NCBI GenBank assembly: GCA_020200935.1
Contig: JAIVHR010000187.1
Coordinates: 1 to 6,968 of the forward strand
Length of the DNA stretch: 6,968 nt
From: Sphingomonadales bacterium
Lineage (GTDB): Bacteria > Pseudomonadota > Alphaproteobacteria > Sphingomonadales > Sphingomonadaceae
Direction: 5' to 3'
The notes under the pieces are model-generated. The model had not been told where the DNA came from. It ran no database searches and worked only from the letters and a program-made list of their open reading frames with translations. This document shows positions 1 through 6,596 of the stretch, in pieces (positions within the stretch are counted from its first letter, which is position 1; every line of letters starts with the position of its first letter). A program made the translations under genes and the position numbers.

Positions 1-48
1 ACCACCGGCCGCCGGATCGGGGAATGCAGCGAAGAGGGCGGCGAGTAG
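1..48 (+). CDS. C-terminal end of a DUF3617-like protein (partial, cut by window start)
   Basis: Frame 1 from the first base reads TTGRRIGECSEEGGE and then TAG. This is the same 15-residue C-terminus as the minus-strand gene that ends at 284, with no base difference. If the left flank is genuine, a second DUF3617 gene lies convergent to the first. The perfect identity would then mean a recent duplication or gene conversion. If the junction is an artefact, this is only a mirrored copy of the other gene. Only the tail is visible, so nothing can be said about its N-terminus. Confidence 0.45.
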   Translation, partial: TTGRRIGECSEEGGE

Positions 49-73
49 GAGCGCGAGGGGCACGAGAATAGCA

Positions 74-138
74 GATCCTCCCCGGCCGAAGGCCGTCAGG
101 GGAGGGGGACCATTCGCGAAATCGAATGGTGGAGGGGC
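74..138 (+). repeat. Hairpin repeat element, copy A
   Basis: GATCCTCCCC (74-83) is followed by a small hairpin GGCC-GAA-GGCC (84-94). The outer arms CCTCCCC (77-83) and GGGGAGG (99-105) can also pair. A second hairpin, ACCATTCG (109-116) with CGAATGGT (123-130), then leads into GGAGGGGC. The frame GGGGAGGGGGACC-hairpin-GGTGGAGGGGC is shared with copy B, while the stem bases differ. This looks like a dispersed palindromic repeat of a kind I recall between genes in sphingomonads. It may act as a transcription barrier between converging genes, but there is no U-tract. Confidence 0.7.
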
Positions 139-202
139 ATCGCGACCAACCATCAGCTAGCCGCTTGGGCCGCGGCGGGAGCTCGGCTGCGCCTCGCAAC
201 CC

Positions 203-258
203 GCTCCACCGCCTTCGGCGGTTCCCCTCTCCCAACGCGCTTCGCGCTGGGGAGGATC
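203..258 (-). repeat. Hairpin repeat element, copy B (inverted)
   Basis: Read on the minus strand this has the same design as copy A: GATCCTCCCC, a small hairpin (CGCG at 236-239 with CGCG at 243-246), GGGAGAGGGGAACC, a hairpin ACCGCC/GGCGGT (208-213 with 217-222), then GGTGGAGC. The flanking frame is conserved but both stems are different and still self-complementary, which suggests selection or repair keeps the pairing. Copies A and B are head to head, 64 bases apart. The stretch 49-283 holds nothing else that I recognise. Confidence 0.65.
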
Positions 259-283
259 TGCTATTCTCGTGCCCCTCGCGCTC

Positions 284-841
284 CTACTCGCCGCCCTCTT
301 CGCTGCATTCCCCGATCCGGCGGCCGGTGGTCTCGCCGCTCATCGTCATGTCGCCCATCGGCGTACCGGTCGTTGTCATGCCCATCGTCATGTCATATTC
401 GCGCGGCGTGTAGCTGCCTTCCATGCGCATCGTCATTTCGCCACCCATACCCTCCGGCTGGCAGGTCGCTTCGACCAGAATATTGCCGCCCGACATGGTG
501 AATTCGCTGTAGGTGCAGTTCTGCTCGTCTTCGCCGCCGAACATTTCGCCTTCGGGATTGGCCGCCTGTTCGGGGGTGATGCAGTGATTGTAGGTGGTCG
601 AGCGGCCCATCTGTTCGCGCATCATCTCCCGCGCGGCTTCGGGCATGCCCGGCGAGTCGATCTCGGTGAGCCGGGTCGTCACCTCCCATTCGCCGGGCTC
701 CATGCGGATATTGCGGGCCTGGGCGCGAGCTTCTTCGCCGGTGATCTCGCCGTCGCCGTCGGCATCGGCGCTTTCCTCTCCGCCCGAGCAGGCCGCGAGG
801 GCGAGCGGCGTGGCGGCCGCGAACAGGATCAGCTTTTTCAT
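284..841 (-). CDS. DUF3617-family lipoprotein with an EF-hand-like loop (array gene 1)
   Basis: A 185-residue predicted envelope lipoprotein of unknown function. The signal peptide ends in the lipobox L15-A16-A17-C18. Just after it, residues 26-37 (DADGDGEITGEE) match the canonical EF-hand loop: Asp at positions 1, 3 and 5, Gly at 6, Ile at 8 and Glu at 12. The DUF3617 domain (about 47-180) starts with the EPGEWE motif and has the four family cysteines at 87 (CITPEQA), 109, 127 and 179, probably two disulfides. Ten methionines lie between 132 and 167, often alternating (MTMRM, MTMGM, MTM). A GAAAGG ribosome site precedes ATG at 841. The gap from the upstream array gene is only 21 bases, so it is probably co-transcribed. 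The family call is firm; calcium or metal binding is inference. Confidence 0.85.
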   Translation of the reverse strand: MKKLILFAAATPLALAACSGGEESADADGDGEITGEEARAQARNIRMEPGEWEVTTRLTEIDSPGMPEAAREMMREQMGRSTTYNHCITPEQAANPEGEMFGGEDEQNCTYSEFTMSGGNILVEATCQPEGMGGEMTMRMEGSYTPREYDMTMGMTTTGTPMGDMTMSGETTGRRIGECSEEGGE

Positions 842-862
842 CGATCGAGCCTTTCGTGATGG

Positions 863-1384
863 TCAGGATTCTGATTGGGCCGGCGGTTCGGCCGATTCGG
901 TGGCGCTGCATTCGCCGGTTCGTTCGGCGGTGAAATTGCCGGTCATGCGCATGTCGCCCATCGTCGAATCGGTTCCCTCGACCGAGATCTCGGCATCGAT
1001 CGAGGTCGCGGTGTAGCTGCCCGTGAGCGAGATTTGGCCGGGCTCATCGCCGCTTTGGCCGGTGCAGCTGCCGCGGATCGCGATCCGGCCGCCCTCGAAA
1101 ACCGATTCGTCGAACGTGCATTCCTCGCCGGCGCCGTCCGGTACCAGCAGCTGGCCCTGGGGATCGGCCGCCTGTTCGGGGGTGATGCAGTCGCTGTCGG
1201 TCTGCGGCTGGTTGACGATCTGCTCGCGCAGCATCGCGGCGAGCTCCTCGGGCATGCCCTCTATGTCGATCTCGGTGAAGGTGACGGTGGTTTCCCATTC
1301 GCCGGGCTCGATGCCGTCCGGGCCGCTGCCGGAGCAGCCGCCGATCAGCGTCGCCGCCGCCAGTCCGTACAGAATATGTCGCAT
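863..1384 (-). CDS. DUF3617-family lipoprotein (array gene 2)
   Basis: A 173-residue predicted lipoprotein of unknown function. The signal peptide ends LIGGC (Cys17). The domain begins EPGEWE at 26-31, and the family cysteines are at 66 (CITPEQA), 89, 107 and 159, followed by a 14-residue Ser/Glu-rich tail. I chose ATG at 1384 because a GGGGGA ribosome site lies just upstream and the signal peptide begins there. The frame stays open to 1465, but that extension would bury the signal peptide. Its first 17 residues nearly match array gene 3 (MRxILxGLAAATLIGGC), and its upstream DNA is a copy of the DNA upstream of gene 3, so the two are tandem duplicates. It likely has its own promoter (1423-1451) and reads on into gene 1. 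Confidence 0.85.
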   Translation of the reverse strand: MRHILYGLAAATLIGGCSGSGPDGIEPGEWETTVTFTEIDIEGMPEELAAMLREQIVNQPQTDSDCITPEQAADPQGQLLVPDGAGEECTFDESVFEGGRIAIRGSCTGQSGDEPGQISLTGSYTATSIDAEISVEGTDSTMGDMRMTGNFTAERTGECSATESAEPPAQSES

Positions 1385-1496
1385 GAAAAATCCCCCGCTC
1401 GCCGATCCCGGCTCCGCGACGGATTGTGCCGCAAGCCGCGGCCGCTGGCAACGGCTTGCAAACAATCGCTCAGCAGTCGCCGATGCGCTTGCCGGT
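1331..1496 (-). repeat. Tandem-duplication copy, pairs with 1976-2141
   Basis: This stretch aligns to 1976-2141 at a constant offset of 645 bases with no gaps. It covers the first codons of array gene 2, its ribosome site and promoter, and the last codons of a vanished upstream gene. By hand I count about 16 differences in the 112 bases upstream of the start codon. Outside this stretch the two genes diverge to ordinary paralogue level. Confidence 0.85.
1423..1451 (-). promoter_or_regulatory. Candidate sigma-70-type promoter of array gene 2
   Basis: On the minus strand, TTGCCA (1451-1446, five of six to TTGACA) is followed by 17 bases and CACAAT (1428-1423, four of six to TATAAT). This puts the start of transcription about 30 bases before ATG at 1384. 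The same arrangement is found 645 bases away upstream of array gene 3. Because that copy arose by duplication, it is not independent support. Confidence 0.4.
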
Positions 1497-1499
1497 GAA
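1470..1499 (-). pseudogene. Remnant of a DUF3617 C-terminus (TGKRIGDC-stop)
   Basis: On the minus strand these codons read F-T-G-K-R-I-G-D-C-stop, matching the end of array gene 4 ([12 protein letters not shown] at 2115). Homology stops at about 1496-1499, where the sequence changes to unrelated GC-rich DNA before the end of array gene 3. It is the cut-off tail of the gene that lay upstream of the duplicated unit, and it marks one duplication breakpoint. It has no start and no signal peptide and should not be translated. Confidence 0.75.
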
Positions 1500-1543
1500 A
1501 ATCCCGCTCGCCGCCGCGGCGCCCGGGCCCCGGCGTCCGGCGG

Positions 1544-2029
1544 TCAGGCCTCGCATTCGCCCTTATGTTCGGCTTCCATCCGGGCCTGCGTGGTTACCGG
1601 GCCGAGCTGCGGCACGGTCATATCCATATCGATATCCATGCTCATGCTGGTCCGGTCGTAGGTGCCGTCCATCCGCATTTCCGCCGGCTCCGGTGCGCCG
1701 GGAATGGCGCAAGTGCCGCGCACCCGAATCGTCCCGCCTTCGAACACCGATTCGGTGATCTCGCAATTGTCGTTGCCCGAAAGCGTGCCGAGATCGGTGT
1801 CGAGATTGCGGGCCTGCTCGGGCGTGATGCACTGGGTCATGGTTTGCGCCGCCGTCGATTCCATCGACGACTGCATCGCCTGTCGGGTGGCCTCGGGCGC
1901 TTCGGGTGCTTCGAAGCCGGTGGCGCTGACGCTGAATTCCCATTCGCCGGGCTCGACGCCCTCGTCGCTGCCGCCGGAGCAGCCGCCGATCAGCGTCGCC
2001 GCTGCAAGTCCGCATAGAATATATCGCAT
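1544..2029 (-). CDS. DUF3617-family lipoprotein (array gene 3)
   Basis: A 161-residue predicted lipoprotein of unknown function. The signal peptide ends LIGGC (Cys17) after MRYILCGLAAAT. EPGEWE is at 26-31, the family cysteines at 67 (CITPEQA), 89, 107 and 159, and the chain ends GECEA. An acidic, methionine-alternating strand (MSMDIDMDM) lies at 129-137. I chose ATG at 2029 because GGGGAA stands before it and the signal peptide starts there. The open frame to 2110 runs through DNA that matches gene 2's leader and is not coding. The stop of array gene 4 lies 85 bases upstream and 159 bases separate this gene from array gene 2. It is the closest paralogue of gene 2 at the N-terminus. Confidence 0.85.
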   Translation of the reverse strand: MRYILCGLAAATLIGGCSGGSDEGVEPGEWEFSVSATGFEAPEAPEATRQAMQSSMESTAAQTMTQCITPEQARNLDTDLGTLSGNDNCEITESVFEGGTIRVRGTCAIPGAPEPAEMRMDGTYDRTSMSMDIDMDMTVPQLGPVTTQARMEAEHKGECEA

Positions 2030-2141
2030 ATAAAATTCCCCGTTCGCCGATCCCGGCTTCGCAAGGGATAGTGCCCCAAGCCGGAGCCGCTGGCAACGGC
2101 TTGCCGACAATCGCTCAGCAATCGCCGATCCGCTCGCCGGT
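1976..2141 (-). repeat. Tandem-duplication copy, pairs with 1331-1496
   Basis: This is the partner of 1331-1496 at an offset of 645 bases. It spans the first codons of array gene 3, the intergenic promoter region and the last nine codons of array gene 4. As the neighbouring gene is intact here, this copy probably keeps the original arrangement. Confidence 0.85.
2068..2096 (-). promoter_or_regulatory. Candidate promoter of array gene 3
   Basis: On the minus strand, TTGCCA (2096-2091), a 17-base spacer and CACTAT (2073-2068, three of six to TATAAT) sit in the 85-base gap after array gene 4. The -35 and the spacing are kept in the duplicate upstream of gene 2, where the -10 is slightly better. 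The gene may also be read through from array gene 4. Confidence 0.35.
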
Positions 2142-2609
2142 AACGGTGCCGTTCATCCGGATCGTGCCCATCTGGGTGCCCGACATTTCGCTCGCTATCG
2201 TCGAGCGATAGGTGGTCGGCGTTCCCGTGCCCGTCATCTCCATCCGCGCGCGGCCCTGGCCGGGAATCTCGCAGACGAGCACCGCGCGCATCTCGCCGCC
2301 GCGATAGCTCCAATCCTCATATTCGCAATTTTCGGCGCCTTCGCCGCCCATCGCATCGGCGCTCGGGCGCCGGAGATCATCGGGGGTGACGCAATATTCG
2401 GTGGTCTGGCTGCGGCCGAGCTGCGAGCGCACCATGCCGGCGACCGACGGCGGCAGGCCCGGAATGTCGAATTCGGTGAATTCGATCGTCGAGCGCCATT
2501 TGCCCGTCGCCATCTCGGCGAGCTGCGTATCGGGCGCCTGCATCGCGGCGAACGCGACCGGCGCGCAAAGCGCCGTCGCGGCAAGCGCGGCGAAACGTTT
2601 CGGTTGCAT
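2115..2609 (-). CDS. DUF3617-family exported protein (array gene 4, first in the array)
   Basis: A 164-residue protein of unknown function, predicted to be periplasmic. Unlike the other three it has an ordinary Sec signal peptide, [21 protein letters not shown], with likely cleavage after A-F-A (residues 19-21) and no good lipobox. The family start motif is altered to TGKWRS (35-40). The cysteines are at 73 (CVTPDDL in place of CITPEQA), 95, 113 and 164, and the last is also the final residue (RIGDC). I chose ATG at 2609 because GGGAG stands 6 bases before it and the signal peptide starts there. The frame is open to 2786, but that 59-residue Arg/Gly/Pro-rich lead crosses the uvrB start and is not credible. 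It is divergent from uvrB across 137 bases and leads the probable minus-strand operon. Confidence 0.85.
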   Translation of the reverse strand: MQPKRFAALAATALCAPVAFAAMQAPDTQLAEMATGKWRSTIEFTEFDIPGLPPSVAGMVRSQLGRSQTTEYCVTPDDLRRPSADAMGGEGAENCEYEDWSYRGGEMRAVLVCEIPGQGRARMEMTGTGTPTTYRSTIASEMSGTQMGTIRMNGTVTGERIGDC

Positions 2610-2654
2610 GGAAAATCTCCCGGGGTGGTACTGGTAAAGGCGATCCGTGCGGCA

Positions 2655-2682
2655 AGCATAACGAGGCTGCGGCGCGCCGCAA
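2655..2682 (-). promoter_or_regulatory. Weak candidate promoter of array gene 4
   Basis: On the minus strand, TTGCGG (2682-2677), 16 bases, then TATGCT (2660-2655) give a start of transcription about 40 bases before ATG at 2609. Both hexamers are poor matches, and this is simply the best pair I found in the shared intergenic region. Confidence 0.25.
2668..2681. promoter_or_regulatory. 14-bp perfect palindrome in the divergent intergenic region
   Basis: TGCGGCGCGCCGCA is its own reverse complement. It sits between array gene 4 and uvrB and overlaps the spacer and -35 of the candidate minus-strand promoter, so it could be an operator. In DNA this rich in GC such a palindrome can arise by chance. 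Confidence 0.25.
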
Positions 2683-2711
2683 CCCGCCGTCCGGTCTCGC
2701 CCCCGGGCCGG

Positions 2712-2740
2712 ATGACAACGGCCGCCTCCTCCCCCATATA
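2712..2740 (+). promoter_or_regulatory. Candidate uvrB promoter placing the transcript start at the ATG
   Basis: ATGACA (2712-2717, five of six to TTGACA) is followed by a 17-base spacer and CATATA (2735-2740). TATACC (2737-2742) is an alternative -10 with a 19-base spacer. Only six bases separate CATATA from ATG at 2747, so transcription would start at or next to the start codon. The bases before the ATG are pyrimidine-rich and offer no Shine-Dalgarno sequence, which fits a leaderless message. I found no GTTC-N7-GTTC or GAAC-N7-GAAC LexA-type box here. Confidence 0.4.
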
Positions 2741-2746
2741 CCGGCG

Positions 2747-4927
<2,181 letters not shown>

Positions 4928-4992
4928 GCCGACCGAACGCCTTCGGGATTCTGACGGCGGTAACCAAACGCGATAGACGCTTCCACCAAGCT

Positions 4993-5026
4993 GTTCGGCT
5001 GACCGAACCCGGTCCGGGTTTCCGGT
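4993..5026 (+). terminator. Hairpin cluster after uvrB, possible weak terminator
   Basis: GTTCGG-CTGA-CCGAAC (4993-5008) is a perfect 6-bp hairpin. AACCC-GGTCC-GGGTT (5006-5020), with ACCG/CGGT (5002-5005, 5023-5026) as an outer stem, is a second one that shares bases 5002-5008 with the first, so only one can form at a time. No U-run follows, so this is not a classic intrinsic terminator. It lies about 65 bases after the uvrB stop and before hicA. Confidence 0.3.
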
Positions 5027-5040
5027 TGGCGCGATTCAAC

Positions 5041-5061
5041 CGTAGCTAATGGTAGGCTACG
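5041..5061 (+). promoter_or_regulatory. Inverted repeat upstream of hicA
   Basis: CGTAGC (5041-5046) and GCTACG (5056-5061) flank a 9-base loop and end 23 bases before the hicA start. It could be an operator or leader hairpin. The short HicB here lacks a visible DNA-binding domain, so self-regulation through this site is doubtful. Confidence 0.25.
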
Positions 5062-5084
5062 AAGTGGCGTCGAAAGGAAGAGCG

Positions 5085-5339
5085 ATGGTTAAGCCCGCCA
5101 AACTCTATGAGCGTCTAATCGCCGGATCGGCCGGGACGATCTCGTTCCGCGATTTTGCGAAGTTGCTGGAAGCGTTCGGATTCGAACACAGGCGGACATC
5201 GGGAAGCCATCGCATTTATCGTCACCGCGTCGTCCCCGCGCGTTTGGTGATCCAGCCCAAGGGCGGGGATGCCAATAGCTACCAAGTAGACCAGTTTCTT
5301 GCGCTCGTGCAGAAATATCAGCTACAATCCGATGCGTGA
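5085..5339 (+). CDS. hicA: HicA-family mRNA interferase toxin
   Basis: An 84-residue toxin of type II HicAB systems. HicA proteins have a small double-stranded-RNA-binding-like fold and cut mRNA, stopping translation until HicB binds them. Seen here: F-R-D-F-A-K-L-L-E-A-F-G-F (21-33), then R-R-T-S-G-S-H-R-I-Y (36-45) with the conserved G40-S41-H42, where His is the catalytic residue of the family, and a C-terminal Y-Q-V-D-Q-F-L segment. I chose ATG at 5085 because AGGAAG lies 5 bases before it. An in-frame ATG at 5049 has no ribosome site and would add 12 residues not typical of the family. It overlaps hicB by four bases (GTGA), so the two are translationally coupled. The active site looks intact. 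Confidence 0.93.
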   Translation: MVKPAKLYERLIAGSAGTISFRDFAKLLEAFGFEHRRTSGSHRIYRHRVVPARLVIQPKGGDANSYQVDQFLALVQKYQLQSDA

Positions 5340-5557
5340 CCACCCCACGCTATCATATCGACCTGTTTTGGTCCGACGAGGATGACCGCTGGATCGCGAA
5401 CGTTCCAGACCTGCAATATTGTTCGGCGCATGGCGACACACCGGAGGAAGCGCTGAGCGAAGTCCAGATCGCAATGCAGCTTTGGCTTGATACGGCGAAG
5501 GAAGACGGCTTGGTCATTCCCGAACCAAGTCCCGTTGCATCGAAACGCGCAGCATGA
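5336..5557 (+). CDS. hicB: HicB-family antitoxin, short form
   Basis: A 73-residue antitoxin that would bind and mask HicA. The family pattern is clear: RYHIDLFWSDEDDRWIAN, then V-P-D-L-Q-Y-C-S-A-H-G-D-T-P-E-E-A-L (23-40), and a helix A-M-Q-L-W-L-D-T-A-K-E-D-G (46-58) leading to IPEPSP. This is the partial RNase H-like domain alone. The C-terminal helix-turn-helix or ribbon-helix-helix seen in longer HicB proteins is absent, so operator binding may need another protein or be missing. The start is GTG at 5336, whose last two bases belong to the hicA TGA. No strong ribosome site is visible, consistent with coupled translation. The toxin-first order is normal for hicAB. Confidence 0.93.
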   Translation: MTTPRYHIDLFWSDEDDRWIANVPDLQYCSAHGDTPEEALSEVQIAMQLWLDTAKEDGLVIPEPSPVASKRAA

Positions 5558-5629
5558 ATCATCACCGCCAATCCAACCGCTTGCGGCATTAGCCGCGAGC
5601 AGCCGAATCGATCCCGACTCGGCTGACGA

Positions 5630-5645
5630 CTTGCGGCTTCGCAAG
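5630..5645 (+). promoter_or_regulatory. Hairpin overlapping the ribosome site of the next small gene
   Basis: CTTGCG (5630-5635), GCTT loop, CGCAAG (5640-5645) form a perfect 6-bp stem. Its 3' arm runs into AAGGGA (5643-5648), the likely ribosome site of the gene starting at 5655, so folding could limit its translation. No U-run follows. The rest of 5558-5654 shows only another loose stem, CAGCCGA/TCGGCTG. Confidence 0.3.
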
Positions 5646-5654
5646 GGATCAGCC

Positions 5655-5891
5655 ATGTCGCGTTCGCGCCGCAAGACACCCCTTGTCGGATTCACCACCG
5701 CCAAAAGCGATCACGCGTGGAAGAAGAAAGCCGCCCGCAGACTCCGCCGCCGCGTCAAACAGCATCTGGCGACAACGCTCGACGGCGACCGGTGTGCCGG
5801 CAAGCGCTGGGATCTTGTCGACCCGTGGAGCGCGCCGAAAGATGGAAAATTCTGGCTCGGTCGGGCCAGCAACACCCTTCGTCGCAAATGA
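5655..5891 (+). CDS. Conserved small basic protein of unknown function
   Basis: A 78-residue protein with 23 Lys or Arg. It resembles a widespread family of small bacterial proteins that I remember by the N-terminus SRSR(R/K)KTP-x-x-G-x-TTA-(K/E)-S and a C-terminal W-x-x-x-KDGK motif. Here these are residues 2-18 and W58 with KDGK at 62-65. The middle (23-37) is a strongly basic helix, KKKAARRLRRRVKQH. There is no signal peptide or membrane segment. Nucleic-acid or ribosome binding would fit the charge but is a guess. ATG at 5655 has AAGGGA 6 bases before it. It follows hicB by 97 bases and may be an unlinked passenger. Its stop is 12 bases from the end of the converging membrane-protein gene. 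Confidence 0.8.
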   Translation: MSRSRRKTPLVGFTTAKSDHAWKKKAARRLRRRVKQHLATTLDGDRCAGKRWDLVDPWSAPKDGKFWLGRASNTLRRK

Positions 5892-5903
5892 GTGACCCGC
5901 TCT

Positions 5904-6368
5904 CTACCGCAGCACGCCGCTCCGCCGCTGGCGCCACGCGTAAACGAGCAGCAGGATCGCGACGATCCAGATCGCCCAGACCATATATTGCATGTTTTCG
6001 GGCATGATCGCCGAGAGATCGGTGTCGTCGAGCAGATACTGATAGGCGGAGCTCGCGGCGAGTCCGGCGAGGCTGATCGCGAAGGCGGTGACCGCATGGC
6101 GGCTGCGCAGCAGCAGCAGGATCGATCCGGCGACGCCGCCCCAGACGCCGAACGCCCAGGCCGCCATTACCCAGCCCGGGAAGCTCTGGAAATAATCGCG
6201 CTGAGCCTCGGTGAACTGCGCCAGATAGGCCTCGTTGTTGGTCATCGTCATCAGATAGTCGAAGCCGCCGAAACCGGTCCACAGCAGCGCCAGCACGCCG
6301 ACGATCCACAGATGGACGGGCGTGCGATCGGCGACCATCGGCGCAATTTCACTATCGGTTGTGTCCAT
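5904..6368 (-). CDS. Four-helix inner-membrane protein, function unknown
   Basis: A 154-residue integral membrane protein. Likely membrane segments are at about 18-40 (HLWIVGVLALLWTGFGGFDY), 64-87, 91-110 and 127-145, ending in the basic tail WRQRRSGVLR, so the C-terminus is probably cytoplasmic. A loop after helix 1 carries N-N-E-A-Y-L-A-Q-F-T-E-A-Q-R-D-Y-F-Q-S-F-P. I recall similar small proteins in sphingomonads annotated only as hypothetical or loosely as sugar transporters, and I see nothing to prove transport. I chose ATG at 6368 because GGGGGAAG lies just before it and the preceding 81 open codons have no membrane-protein character. It is divergent from the lipoprotein gene at 6593. 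Confidence 0.85.
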   Translation of the reverse strand: MDTTDSEIAPMVADRTPVHLWIVGVLALLWTGFGGFDYLMTMTNNEAYLAQFTEAQRDYFQSFPGWVMAAWAFGVWGGVAGSILLLLRSRHAVTAFAISLAGLAASSAYQYLLDDTDLSAIMPENMQYMVWAIWIVAILLLVYAWRQRRSGVLR

Positions 6369-6399
6369 GATGTCTTCCCCCTTCGGCAGCCCCATAGCC

Positions 6400-6417
6400 C
6401 ATTTCGCCGCCGAAATG
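6400..6417. promoter_or_regulatory. Inverted repeat upstream of the membrane-protein gene
   Basis: CATTTCG-CCGC-CGAAATG has a perfect 7-bp stem and lies 31-49 bases upstream of ATG at 6368 on the minus strand. It could be an operator or a leader hairpin. I could not find a convincing -35/-10 pair around it. Confidence 0.3.
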
Positions 6418-6422
6418 AATAA

Positions 6423-6596
6423 ACTGTCCACGCCGGCTTCGTCGGAACATCGCCGCGCCGTATCCCGTTGCGCGGCCAAGGCGCCTACGGCCCGAAATCC
6501 CGCCGCGATTTCCTCGCCGCGTGGGCGGCATATGAAGCCGGCCCGCTTGATCCGCGCTTGATCTCCGCGCAGCCGCGCCCCATTGATAGGGCATGA
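6423..6596 (+). other. Short open frame overlapping the next start; possible small gene or gene remnant
   Basis: The frame is open from 6423 to TGA at 6594-6596 and ends KSRRDFLAAWAAYEAG, PLDPRLISAQPRPIDRA, which reads like real protein and has mostly G or C at third positions. Its stop overlaps the ATG at 6593 as ATGA, a typical coupling arrangement. There is no ATG or GTG start; TTG at 6468 is the only common one and has no ribosome site. It may be a small gene with an unusual start, the tail of a decayed gene, or chance. I recognise no family. Confidence 0.25.

Larger units (their letters stand above)
1..331. repeat. Interrupted inverted repeat, arms 1-83 and 249-331
   Basis: Base x pairs with base 332-x without a mismatch over 83 positions, and a further pair of matches follows one mismatch. 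The left arm reaches base 1, so the true repeat may be longer. Each arm holds the last 15 codons and stop of a DUF3617 gene, a 25-base spacer, and the first 10 bases of a hairpin repeat. The 165-base centre is not symmetrical in sequence. It could be a real inverted duplication with convergent gene tails, or a chimeric join made during amplification or assembly. Confidence 0.9.

Noticed and set aside
126..859. Plus-strand open frames of 95 and 196 codons over the inverted repeat and array gene 1
   Set aside because: They cross the hairpin repeats or lie opposite a lipoprotein with clear family motifs, and are His/Arg/Ala-rich shadows.
1385..1465. 27-residue N-terminal extension of array gene 2, with a similar-looking one on array gene 3
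   Set aside because: The likeness comes from the tandem DNA duplication. The extension would place the lipobox at about residue 44, and good ribosome sites precede the internal ATGs.
2610..2746. LexA (SOS) box before uvrB
   Set aside because: I looked for GTTC-N7-GTTC and GAAC-N7-GAAC and found none. GTTCGG...CCGAAC at 4993-5008 has the wrong form and lies after the gene.
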